Of a stretch of 64,000 nt of DNA, positions 8,767-16,380 are shown in pieces. The DNA comes from Tardiphaga sp. 709. Its GTDB lineage: Bacteria > Pseudomonadota > Alphaproteobacteria > Rhizobiales > Xanthobacteraceae. Made by a program: the position numbers and the translations under genes. Every line of letters begins with the position of its first letter. Positions within the stretch are counted from its first letter, which is position 1. The DNA lies in contig NZ_CP135529.1 of NCBI RefSeq assembly GCF_032401055.1, positions 1,922,001-1,986,000 on the forward strand, given 5' to 3'. The notes beneath the pieces were generated by a model. The model had not been told where the DNA came from and did not search any database. It saw only the letters and a program-made list of their open reading frames with translations.

Positions 8767-9567
8767 TCAGGACGCCCTAGCGGTCTTATTCTTCGAGTTG
8801 CGCTGAAAGAACAGCGCCTGGCTGGCGACGGCCGAGACCATCGCGGGCTGGAACGGCTTCGAGATCAGGAAGGCCGGCTCCGGACGTTCGCCGGTTAGAA
8901 AACGCTCCGGATAGGCGGTGATGAAGACCACCGGCACTTCGAAGATGCGCAGCAACTCGTTCACCGCGTCGAGACCCGAGCTGCCATCGGCGAGCTGGAT
9001 ATCGGCGAGGATCAGGCCGGGCTTCTTGTTCTTCGCGAGCGCCACCGCATCCGCATGGGTGCGGGCAACGCCGATGACGTTATGACCGAGATTCTTCACG
9101 AGGCTTTCGAGATCCATCGCGATGAAGGTCTCGTCCTCGATGATCAGAACGTCGGTGGCGATCTCGGCGGCCATTTCGCGGCCGGCCGTGTCGGCCAGCG
9201 AACGCACTTCCGCCACATCAGCGTCGAGTACGAAGGCGACCTCCTCTTCCGAGAAGCCTTCGAGCGACAGCAACAGGAAGGCCTGTCGTGGCAGCGGGGT
9301 AATGTTGGAAATGCGCTTCTCGGACGCAGCCTGCAGCGGCGCGACATCCGGATTGTCATTCAAGGCGACAGAGTTCCAAATCTGGGTGAACAGACGAAAC
9401 AAGCCGGCGCGGGCGCCGTGTTGTTCGTCGAGCAGCGACTGGTCTTGCAGCAACGCTTCCAGCATGGCGCCTACATAGGCATCGCCTGAGGCCTGGTTGC
9501 CCGTGAGGGCTCGGGCATAGCGCCGCAATAGCGGCAAGTGTTCAGCTACGAGCTGTGATCGGGACAT
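8767..9567 (-). CDS. phyR: PhyR general stress response regulator
   Basis: A 266-residue protein with a sigma-factor-like N-terminal domain (about residues 1-130) and a C-terminal receiver domain (about 138-255). This is the reverse of normal response-regulator order and diagnostic for PhyR. The receiver keeps the acidic pair (IIEDE), the phosphoacceptor aspartate in ILADIQLAD (about residue 189), the Thr in FITAY and the Lys in ISKPF. Once phosphorylated, PhyR binds the anti-sigma factor NepR by mimicking a sigma factor and so frees EcfG. The start is the ATG at 9565-9567, with GGAG upstream. The partner genes nepR and ecfG are divergent. No HWE-type histidine kinase gene is adjacent. Confidence 0.95.
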   Translation of the reverse strand: MSRSQLVAEHLPLLRRYARALTGNQASGDAYVGAMLEALLQDQSLLDEQHGARAGLFRLFTQIWNSVALNDNPDVAPLQAASEKRISNITPLPRQAFLLLSLEGFSEEEVAFVLDADVAEVRSLADTAGREMAAEIATDVLIIEDETFIAMDLESLVKNLGHNVIGVARTHADAVALAKNKKPGLILADIQLADGSSGLDAVNELLRIFEVPVVFITAYPERFLTGERPEPAFLISKPFQPAMVSAVASQALFFQRNSKNKTARAS

Positions 9568-9640
9568 CCCCACTCCATCCTGTTCTAAATCAAAGTCAAA
9601 GGGGTATCGGAATACGACCGGTTCCTTCGATGTGCGTGTC

Positions 9641-9665
9641 TACGTCCCAGTCGGACAAAAGTTCC
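9641..9665 (-). promoter_or_regulatory. Candidate sigma-EcfG promoter of phyR
   Basis: On the minus strand GGAAC (9665-9661) is followed after 16 nt by CGTA (9644-9641). This is close to the EcfG consensus GGAAC-N16/17-CGTT and lies about 75 nt before the phyR start. Confidence 0.5.
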
Positions 9666-9673
9666 ACGAGGTC

Positions 9674-9698
9674 GGAACTTTCCGCCGCGCTCCGCATT
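9674..9698 (+). promoter_or_regulatory. Candidate sigma-EcfG promoter of nepR-ecfG
   Basis: GGAAC at 9674-9678 is followed after 16 nt by CATT (9695-9698), which matches the EcfG consensus except for one base. It implies autoregulation of nepR-ecfG. It stands back to back with the phyR promoter candidate, 8 bp apart. Confidence 0.5.
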
Positions 9699-9789
9699 AA
9701 GATCGCGAACAGACGCCGCAAAGGCTTCAAAAATCAAGAAAATTTCTCAATTCCAGGGGGCGTATCTTCTGGGGAATGTGGAACGGGTC

Positions 9790-9987
9790 ATGAAAGATGT
9801 GAAGCCGAAGGGCGGATTAAACGCCGAAATCCAGTCACGGATCGGGCATCAGTTGCGCGCGATGTACGACGATGTCGTGCGACAGGGCGTGCCGGACCGA
9901 TTTGCGGAGCTGATCCGCAAGCTGGACGGGGCTGAGGCTCAAGCCCAGATCGCTGGCGATCCTGGCAAAAATGAAGGAGGGGAATAA
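9790..9987 (+). CDS. nepR: NepR anti-sigma factor
   Basis: A 65-residue protein with the NepR core (IQSRIGHQLRAMYDDVVRQG, then VPDRFAELIRKLD), two amphipathic helices that clamp the EcfG sigma factor. A GTG 12 nt upstream (9778) is a possible alternative start. I prefer the ATG because the extra residues are not conserved in the family as I know it. The stop codon overlaps the ecfG start (TAATG), so the two proteins are coupled, as is usual for an anti-sigma/sigma pair. Confidence 0.93.
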   Translation: MKDVKPKGGLNAEIQSRIGHQLRAMYDDVVRQGVPDRFAELIRKLDGAEAQAQIAGDPGKNEGGE

Positions 9988-10535
9988 TGCCTCTCACAGA
10001 CTCACTCCGCGACGACATTCTGGCGTCGGTGCCTAGCCTGCGCGCCTTCGCGATCTCGCTCTCCGGCAACGGCGACCGGGCCGATGACCTCGTACAGGAA
10101 ACGCTGTTGCGCGCGCTCGCCAATATCGACTCCTTCCAGGTTGGCTCGAATCTGCCTGCGTGGTTGTTCACCATTCTGCGTAACCTGTTCCGGTCGGACT
10201 ATCGCAAGCGGCGGCGTGAGGTGGAGGATGCGGATGGCAGCTATGCCAAGACTCTGAAGACCCAGCCGGCACAAAACGCCCATCTGGAATTTGAGGAGTT
10301 TCGCGCGGCGCTTGAGAAGCTTCCGCAGGATCAGCGCGAAGCGCTTATTCTCGTCGGCGCATCGGGCTTCTCCTATGAGGACGCGGCCACGATCTGCGGT
10401 TGCGCCGTCGGCACCATCAAGAGCCGCGTCAATCGCGCGCGCTCGAAGCTCAGCGCCTTGCTCTATGTGGATGGCGCAGAAGACTTCGGCCCGGACGATA
10501 CCGTCCGCGCAGTGATCGGCGGATCGGGCGGTTAG
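9987..10535 (+). CDS. ecfG: EcfG general stress sigma factor
   Basis: A 182-residue extracytoplasmic-function sigma factor. Region 2 (about residues 12-75) includes DLVQETLLRALANIDSFQ and AWLFTILRNLFRSDYRKR. Region 4 (about 105-160) includes LPQDQREALILVGASGFSYE and the recognition helix GTIKSRVNRARSKL. It directs RNA polymerase to GGAAC-type promoters of desiccation, heat and starvation genes once PhyR removes NepR. It overlaps nepR by one base and a strong terminator follows, so the transcript is nepR-ecfG only. Confidence 0.95.
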   Translation: MPLTDSLRDDILASVPSLRAFAISLSGNGDRADDLVQETLLRALANIDSFQVGSNLPAWLFTILRNLFRSDYRKRRREVEDADGSYAKTLKTQPAQNAHLEFEEFRAALEKLPQDQREALILVGASGFSYEDAATICGCAVGTIKSRVNRARSKLSALLYVDGAEDFGPDDTVRAVIGGSGG

Positions 10536-10560
10536 TTCGATCCGACAATTGAGGCAAGAC

Positions 10561-10590
10561 AAGCGGTCACTTCGGTGGCCGCTTTTTTTT
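10561..10590 (+). terminator. Rho-independent terminator of nepR-ecfG
   Basis: The stem AAGCGGTCAC / GTGGCCGCTT encloses a TTCG tetraloop and runs into eight T residues. Confidence 0.9.
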
Positions 10591-10767
10591 GTATGAGTTG
10601 GTATGACTGCATCAGCAGCGCGCCGACTTCTTCCACAATCGGGGCGAAGGAACCGCCACCATCTTTCCGCCACACAGAAAGTGCCCCTCGCGCTTACATC
10701 GCCGGGGATTTTTGTTGATGCACATGCCATTAACGCCTCGCGACTGCTGTACGAGGACCAACCGGGG

Positions 10768-11991
10768 ATGCCTGCCTTTCGACCACGAACAATCTCGCTT
10801 GCCGCCGCACTGAGCATCGCCTGCGCAGGTCATGCTCTCGCGCAGAAACAATACGATCCCGGCGCATCCGACACCGAGATCAAGATCGGCAACATCATGC
10901 CCTATAGCGGGCCGGCTTCGGCCTATGGCATCGCGGGCATCATCGAGGCCGCCTATTTCCGTATGATCAACGATCAGGGCGGCATCAACGGCCGCAAGAT
11001 CAATTTCATCAGCTATGACGATGCCTATAATCCGTCCAAGGCCGTCGAGCAGGCACGCAAGCTGGTCGAATCCGACGAGGTGCTCGTGGTGTTCAATCCG
11101 CTCGGCACACCGTCCAATGCAGCGATCCAGAAATATCTCAACATCAAGAAAGTGCCGCAACTGTTCGTCGCCGCCGGCGCGACCTATTTTGGCAATTACA
11201 AGGCTTTCCCGTGGACCATGGCATGGCAGCCGCCCTATGAGAGCGAGGGCCGCATCTATGCGAAATATCTGCTGACCGAAAAGCCCGACGCGAAGATCGC
11301 GGTGCTCTATCAGAACGACGACCTCGGCAAGGACGTGCTGAAGGGCCTGAAGGATGGTCTCGGCGACAAAGCTGGGGGCATGCTGATCGCCGCCGAAAGC
11401 TATGAGGTCACCGAGCCGACCATCGATAGCCACATCATCAATTTGAAAGCCTCCGGCGCCGATACGTTCATCAGCGTCACGACACCGAAGTCGGCAGTCC
11501 AGAGTATCCGCAAGGTCTCCGAACTCGGCTGGAAGCCGCTCTACATCCAGGGCTATGCCAGCGCATCGATCAGCTCCGTGCTGAAGCCGGCCGGACAGGA
11601 GATCTCGCAGGGCATCCTGTCGGCCTATTACGCCAAGGACGGCTCGGATCCGCAATGGGACAACGACCCCGGCATGCAGCGCTTCTATGCGTTCCTGGCC
11701 AAATACGCTCCGGACGCCCGCCGCAACGACATCTCGGCAGTCTACGGCTATGGCGCGGCGCAGACCATGGTTCAAGTGCTGAGGCAGGCCGGCGACGATC
11801 TCACCCGTGCCAATGTGATGAAGCAAGCCGCCAGCCTGAAGGACTTCGCGCCGGACACGATGCTGCCGGGCGTCAAGCTCAACACGTCCGCGACTGATTT
11901 CTACCCGATCGAACAGTTGCAGATGATGCGCTTCAAGGGCGACAAATGGGAGCTATTTGGCCCTGTGATCTCGGGCGAGATCAGCCGCTGA
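10768..11991 (+). CDS. LivK-type ABC binding protein, array member 1
   Basis: A 407-residue periplasmic binding protein. A signal peptide of about 26 residues ends GHALAQ, and the mature protein opens QKQYDPGASDTEIKIGNIMP. I chose the ATG at 10768 because it begins the signal peptide. The open frame extends to 10603 but that part is not signal-like. It is the first and most divergent of five tandem paralogues: it has Pro where the others have Thr in YDTGA, and lacks the Cys (CGD) found near residue 345 of the others. No transport subunit is adjacent. The nearest LivHMGF set lies 8 kb downstream. Confidence 0.88.
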   Translation: MPAFRPRTISLAAALSIACAGHALAQKQYDPGASDTEIKIGNIMPYSGPASAYGIAGIIEAAYFRMINDQGGINGRKINFISYDDAYNPSKAVEQARKLVESDEVLVVFNPLGTPSNAAIQKYLNIKKVPQLFVAAGATYFGNYKAFPWTMAWQPPYESEGRIYAKYLLTEKPDAKIAVLYQNDDLGKDVLKGLKDGLGDKAGGMLIAAESYEVTEPTIDSHIINLKASGADTFISVTTPKSAVQSIRKVSELGWKPLYIQGYASASISSVLKPAGQEISQGILSAYYAKDGSDPQWDNDPGMQRFYAFLAKYAPDARRNDISAVYGYGAAQTMVQVLRQAGDDLTRANVMKQAASLKDFAPDTMLPGVKLNTSATDFYPIEQLQMMRFKGDKWELFGPVISGEISR

Positions 11992-12029
11992 ATTATACCG
12001 GGGAACGGCATATCCATTGCCCAATAAAG

Positions 12030-12064
12030 CAGCCCTTCGCGGTGTCATCGCGAGGGGCTTTTTG
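12030..12064 (+). terminator. Rho-independent terminator after array member 1
   Basis: The stem AGCCCTTCGCG (12031-12041) pairs with CGCGAGGGGCT (12049-12059) and is followed by TTTTT. Confidence 0.85.
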
Positions 12065-12095
12065 TTGCCGCATACACGCGAACGGTGTTCAATCC

Positions 12096-12120
12096 GGCCG
12101 GAGCCGCAAAGGCCCGCAAA
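12096..12120 (+). promoter_or_regulatory. Leader element before array member 2
   Basis: The segment GGAGCCGCAAA followed by GGCCCGCAAAACAAG corresponds to the leader hairpins before array members 3, 4 and 5 (see those entries). Here the pairing is weaker (GGCC 12096-12099 with GGCC 12111-12114), but the CGCAAA loop and the A-rich tail are kept. Confidence 0.4.
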
Positions 12121-12151
12121 ACAAGACGAATAAAAATTAGGGAGTTCTGAA

Positions 12152-13387
12152 ATGCCTTGGATCCGATCGCGCGCACTGACTTTGTCGGTTGCCGCGGCCC
12201 TCAGCGTCGCAGCCAGCAGCAGCGCGTTGGCCCAGAAGAAATACGACACCGGCGCCACTGACACCGAAATCAAGATCGGCAACATTATGCCGTATAGCGG
12301 CCCTGCCTCGTCCTACGGACTGATCGGCAAGACCGAAACAGCCTATTTCAAGATGATCAACGACCAGGGCGGCATCAACGGCCGCAAGGTTAACTTCATC
12401 AGCTATGACGACGCCTATTCGCCGCCGAAGGCGGTCGAACAGGCCCGTAAGCTGGTCGAAAGCGACGAGGCACTGTTCATCTTCAATTCGCTTGGTACAC
12501 CGTCGAATACGGCGTTCCAGAAATACATGAATGCCAAGAAGGTACCACAACTTTTCGTCGCCACCGGCGCCAGCAAGTGGAACGATCCGAAGCACTTCCC
12601 GTGGACGATGGGCTGGCAGCCGAGTTACGCGGTCGAAGCACAAATCTACGCAAAATATCTGATGAAGGAGAAGCCGGACGCCAAGGTCGCGGTGATCTAT
12701 CAGAACGACGATTTCGGCAAGGACTACCAGAAGGCGTTCAAAGAAGCGCTGGGTGCCAAGGCTACCACGATGCTGGTCACGGAAGAGAGCTATGAGATCT
12801 CCGAGCCGACCATCGATTCCCACATCGTGAAGGTGAAGTCGCTCAATCCCGATGTCGTCGTCCATTTCGTGACGCCGAAATTCGCAGCCCAGGGCATCAA
12901 GAAGATCGGTGAACTCGGCTGGAAGCCGCTGCAGCTCGTCACCAATGTCAGCGTCTCCGTCGGAGCAGTGATGCAGCCCGCCGGCTTCGACAATGCGCAG
13001 GGCGTGCTGTCGGCTGACTACCGCAAGGACGGCGCGGACTCCCAGTGGAAGGACGACCCGGGCATGAAGAAATGGTCGGCCTTCATCGACAAATACATGC
13101 CGGGTGCCGACCGCACCGACAACAGCCTCGTCTACGGTTATGGCGCCGCGCAGACGCTGGTGAAGGTGCTGGAGATGTGCGGCGACAACCTGTCCCGCGA
13201 GAATGTCATGAAGCAGGCGGCAAGCCTGAAAGACTTCGCGCCAGACACGCTGCTGCCGGGCATCACCATATCCACCTCGGCCACCGACTATGCACCGATC
13301 GCGCAGTTGCGGATGATGCGCTTCAAGGGCGACAAGTGGGAGCTGTTCGGCGACGTGATCAATGCCGACACGACTGCGGCGGACTAG
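12152..13387 (+). CDS. LivK-type ABC binding protein, array member 2
   Basis: A 411-residue periplasmic binding protein. A signal peptide of about 28 residues ends SALAQ, then the mature start KKYDTGATDTEIKIGNIMP. The family core includes INFISYDDAY-like VNFISYDDAYSPPKAVEQAR and a C-terminal DKWELFGDVI. AGGGAG lies 7-12 nt before the ATG. It is strongly similar to array members 3, 4 and 5 over its whole length. A terminator stands on each side, so it forms its own transcription unit. Ligands of relatives include branched-chain amino acids, amides and aromatic acids; this one is unassigned. Confidence 0.88.
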   Translation: MPWIRSRALTLSVAAALSVAASSSALAQKKYDTGATDTEIKIGNIMPYSGPASSYGLIGKTETAYFKMINDQGGINGRKVNFISYDDAYSPPKAVEQARKLVESDEALFIFNSLGTPSNTAFQKYMNAKKVPQLFVATGASKWNDPKHFPWTMGWQPSYAVEAQIYAKYLMKEKPDAKVAVIYQNDDFGKDYQKAFKEALGAKATTMLVTEESYEISEPTIDSHIVKVKSLNPDVVVHFVTPKFAAQGIKKIGELGWKPLQLVTNVSVSVGAVMQPAGFDNAQGVLSADYRKDGADSQWKDDPGMKKWSAFIDKYMPGADRTDNSLVYGYGAAQTLVKVLEMCGDNLSRENVMKQAASLKDFAPDTLLPGITISTSATDYAPIAQLRMMRFKGDKWELFGDVINADTTAAD

Positions 13388-13425
13388 TACCCGCAGCACT
13401 TTGCACTGCACCACTAGAACAACGG

Positions 13426-13459
13426 AGCCCCTGCGATTTGGTCGCAGGGGCTTATTCTT
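13426..13459 (+). terminator. Rho-independent terminator after array member 2
   Basis: A perfect 11-bp stem (AGCCCCTGCGA at 13426-13436 with TCGCAGGGGCT at 13442-13452) is followed by TATTCTT. Confidence 0.85.
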
Positions 13460-13493
13460 GTGACTGGCGCATCAGGGGTATTCAATGCGGACA

Positions 13494-13509
13494 GGAGTCG
13501 CAGAACTCC
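13494..13509 (+). promoter_or_regulatory. Leader hairpin before array member 3
   Basis: GGAGT-CGCAGA-ACTCC forms a 5-bp stem and 6-nt loop, 36 nt before the start codon. The equivalent hairpin before member 4 is GGAGC-CGCAGA-GCTCC, so a T-A pair is replaced by C-G with the loop unchanged. Confidence 0.5.
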
Positions 13510-13544
13510 ACCAAAGACCTGGGAAGAAATGATCACGGAGATCC

Positions 13545-14780
13545 ATGATGCTCGCACGATCCATGCGCCTTGCAGCACTGCCTGCTGCTATGACGCTTCT
13601 GGCCGCCAGTGTGTCCGGCGCGCTCGCGCAGAAGAAATACGACACCGGCGCCACCGATACTGAAATCAAGATCGGCAACATCATCCCTTATAGCGGCCCC
13701 GCGTCTGCCTATGGAACGATCGGCAAGACCGAGACCGCCTATTTCAACATGATCAACGCACAAGGTGGCATCAACGGACGCAAGATCAACTTCATCAGTT
13801 ACGACGACGCCTATTCGCCGCCGAAAGCCGTGGAGCAGGTGCGAAGGCTGGTCGAATCCGACGAGGTGCTGGTGGTGTTCAATCCACTCGGCACGCCGTC
13901 CAATACCGCGATCCAGAAATATCTGAACGGCAAGAAAGTGCCGCAGCTCTTCGTCGCCACCGGCGCCACCAAATGGAACGATCCAAAGAACTTCCCCTGG
14001 ACGATCGGCTGGCAACCCTCCTATCAGAGCGAAGCACAGATCTATGCGAAGTATCTTCTGAAGGAGAAGCCGAACGCGAAAATCGGCGTGCTTTACCAGA
14101 ACGACGATTTCGGCAAGGACTATCTGAAGGGCTTCAAGGACGGCCTCGGCGACAAGGCAGCATCGATGATCACCATCGAGGATAGCTACGAGATCGCCGA
14201 ACCGACCATCGACACCCATGTGGTGAAGCTGAAAGCTGCGAACCCCGACGTACTGATGATCTTCACGACGCCAAAATTCGCGGCACAGACTATCAAGAAG
14301 ACCGCCGAGCTTGGCTGGAAGCCGTTGCAGATCCTCGCCAATGTCAGCGTCTCCGTGGGAGCGGTGATGCAGCCCGCCGGCTTCGACAATGCGCAGGGCG
14401 TACTGTCGGCCTCCTACACCAAGGACGGCACCGATTCACAATGGAAGGACGATCCCGGCATGAAGAAGTGGAACGTGTTCCTCGACAAATACATGCCGGA
14501 CGCCAACAAAGCGGATTCGAGCACGGTCTATGGCTATGGTGCTGCGCAGACGCTGGTCAAGGTGCTGCAGATGTGCGGCGACGACCTGACCCGGGCGAAT
14601 GTCATGAAGCAGACCGCCAACCTGAAGGACTTTACCCCCGACACGCTGCTGCCGGGCATCACCATCAATACCTCGCCCACCGATTTCGCGCCGATCTCGC
14701 AATTGCAGATGCAGCGCTTCAAGGGCGACAAATGGGAGCGCTTCGGCGAGATCTTCAGCGCCGACGCCGTCACGCAATAA
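13545..14780 (+). CDS. LivK-type ABC binding protein, array member 3
   Basis: A 411-residue paralogue. A signal peptide of about 29 residues ends GALAQ, and the mature start is KKYDTGATDTEIKIGNIIP. It begins with two Met codons in a row; GGAGATCC upstream supports the first or second. The central part keeps KKVPQLFVATGATKWNDPKN and VLYQNDDFGKDYLKGFKDGL, shared with the other members. Single-gene unit flanked by terminators. Differences among members cluster in the region after residue 240, where ligand specificity would be expected to vary. Confidence 0.88.
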   Translation: MMLARSMRLAALPAAMTLLAASVSGALAQKKYDTGATDTEIKIGNIIPYSGPASAYGTIGKTETAYFNMINAQGGINGRKINFISYDDAYSPPKAVEQVRRLVESDEVLVVFNPLGTPSNTAIQKYLNGKKVPQLFVATGATKWNDPKNFPWTIGWQPSYQSEAQIYAKYLLKEKPNAKIGVLYQNDDFGKDYLKGFKDGLGDKAASMITIEDSYEIAEPTIDTHVVKLKAANPDVLMIFTTPKFAAQTIKKTAELGWKPLQILANVSVSVGAVMQPAGFDNAQGVLSASYTKDGTDSQWKDDPGMKKWNVFLDKYMPDANKADSSTVYGYGAAQTLVKVLQMCGDDLTRANVMKQTANLKDFTPDTLLPGITINTSPTDFAPISQLQMQRFKGDKWERFGEIFSADAVTQ

Positions 14781-14828
14781 CTCTGCAGCGCCTGCAGCTC
14801 TGCTGCATCAGCGAACACGAATTATACC

Positions 14829-14860
14829 GCTCTCGCGACCACGTCGCGGGGGCTTTTTCT
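14829..14860 (+). terminator. Rho-independent terminator after array member 3
   Basis: The stem GCTCTCGCGAC (14829-14839) pairs with GTCGCGGGGGC (14843-14853), with two G-T pairs, and is followed by five T residues. Confidence 0.85.
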
Positions 14861-14895
14861 TGCTGGCGATCCCGCGCGGGTGTTGAATGTCGTCA

Positions 14896-14911
14896 GGAGC
14901 CGCAGAGCTCC
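14896..14911 (+). promoter_or_regulatory. Leader hairpin before array member 4
   Basis: GGAGC-CGCAGA-GCTCC forms a 5-bp stem with a 6-nt loop, 46 nt before the start codon. It is homologous to the element before member 3 but with a compensatory pair change at the base next to the loop. Confidence 0.5.
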
Positions 14912-14956
14912 ACGTCAAGAAACATGACACATCACAATTGATCAGGGAGATCAGAA

Positions 14957-16198
14957 ATGCCCGCAATGCACTTGCGTTTGGCCACGTTTCCAGCCGCCTA
15001 TTTGGCTGGCTTGGCTTTGCTCGCCGCGTCCGCCACCGGCGCGCTCGCCCAGAAAAAATACGACACCGGCGCCTCGGATACCGAAATCAAGATCGGCAAC
15101 ATCATGCCCTATAGCGGACCCGCCTCCGCCTATGGCGTGATCGGAAAAACCGAGGAAGCCTACTTCAAGAAGATCAATGCTGCTGGCGGCATCAACGGCC
15201 GCAAGATCAACTTCATCAGTTATGACGACGCCTATTCGCCGCCAAAGACCGTCGAGCAGGCGCGCAAGCTGGTGGAATCGGACGAAGTTCTGCTGGTGTT
15301 CAACTCGCTGGGCACACCGCCGAACTCGGCAATCCAGAAATACATGAACAGCAAGAAGGTGCCGCAATTGTTCGTGGCCACCGGCGCCACCAAGTGGAAC
15401 GACCCGAAGGACTTCCCCTGGACCATGGGCTGGCAGCCCAACTACCAGAGCGAGACGCAGATCTATGCGAAATATCTTTTGAAGGAAAAGCCCGGCGCGA
15501 AGATTGCCGTCCTTTACCAGAACGATGACTACGGCAAGGACTACCTCAAAGGTCTGAAGGACGGCCTTGGCGCAAAGGCCGCTTCGATGATCGTGGTGGA
15601 GGAGAGCTACGAGACCTCCGAGCCGACCATCGACAATCACATCGTCAAGCTGAAGTCGTTGAACGCCGACGTGTTCGTCAACATCACGACGCCGAAATTT
15701 GCGGCGCAGGCTATCAAAAAGGCCGCCGAGATCGGCTGGAAACCGATGCACTTCCTCAACAACGTGTCCAACTCGATCGGCAGCGTGATGAAGCCGGCCG
15801 GCTTCGAAAACTCGCAGGACATTATTTCCGCTGCGTATCTGAAGGACGTGGCGGACACCCAGTGGAATAACGACCCCGGCATGAAGGAGTTTCTCGCCTT
15901 CCTCGACAAGGATTTTCCGGAAGGCAACAAGCTCGATGGATTGATCGTCACCGGTTACGGGGTCGCCCAGACGCTGGTTGAGGTTCTCAAGAAGTGCGGT
16001 GACAACCTGACCCGCGAAAACGTCATGAAGCAGGCGGCCAGCCTGAAGGACTTCCGAACCGAGGTGCTGCTGCCCGGCATCAAGATCAACACATCTGCGA
16101 CCGACTTTGCGCCGATCAGCCAGCTTCAGCTGATGCGTTTCAAAGGCGATAAATGGGAGCTGTTCGGCGAGGTCATTAGCGCTGATGTAGGCGGCTGA
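14957..16198 (+). CDS. LivK-type ABC binding protein, array member 4
   Basis: A 413-residue paralogue. A signal peptide of about 32 residues ends GALAQ, then KKYDTGASDTEIKIGNIMP. GGGAGATCAGAA precedes the ATG. It diverges from members 2, 3 and 5 in the C-terminal half (NVSNSIGSVMKPAGFENSQD, then a less conserved segment around EGNKLDGLIVTGYG), which suggests a different ligand. Like the others it has no partner membrane genes beside it and ends in its own terminator. Confidence 0.88.
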   Translation: MPAMHLRLATFPAAYLAGLALLAASATGALAQKKYDTGASDTEIKIGNIMPYSGPASAYGVIGKTEEAYFKKINAAGGINGRKINFISYDDAYSPPKTVEQARKLVESDEVLLVFNSLGTPPNSAIQKYMNSKKVPQLFVATGATKWNDPKDFPWTMGWQPNYQSETQIYAKYLLKEKPGAKIAVLYQNDDYGKDYLKGLKDGLGAKAASMIVVEESYETSEPTIDNHIVKLKSLNADVFVNITTPKFAAQAIKKAAEIGWKPMHFLNNVSNSIGSVMKPAGFENSQDIISAAYLKDVADTQWNNDPGMKEFLAFLDKDFPEGNKLDGLIVTGYGVAQTLVEVLKKCGDNLTRENVMKQAASLKDFRTEVLLPGIKINTSATDFAPISQLQLMRFKGDKWELFGEVISADVGG

Positions 16199-16230
16199 TC
16201 GCCCTCATTCCACATAACGGAAAATACGTG

Positions 16231-16270
16231 AGGCCCGCGTCAAAAACAGCGCGGGCCTTATTGCGTTTTT
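16231..16270 (+). terminator. Rho-independent terminator after array member 4
   Basis: A perfect 9-bp stem (AGGCCCGCG at 16231-16239 with CGCGGGCCT at 16250-16258) is followed by TATTGCGTTTTT. Confidence 0.8.
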
Positions 16271-16317
16271 GGTCGCTTTCCATTTGAGCCATTGTGCAAT
16301 CGCGGTATGACTATCTC

Positions 16318-16337
16318 GCAGGCGCAAAAGAGCCTGC
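16318..16337 (+). promoter_or_regulatory. Leader hairpin before array member 5
   Basis: GCAGGC (16318-16323) pairs with GCCTGC (16332-16337) around the loop GCAAAAGA, 43 nt before the start codon. AGAACAAGAAAA follows, an A-rich tail like those after the other leader hairpins. Confidence 0.5.
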
Positions 16338-16380
16338 AGAACAAGAAAATCTCGCCTTGCAAGCAAGGGAAGGAACTCAA

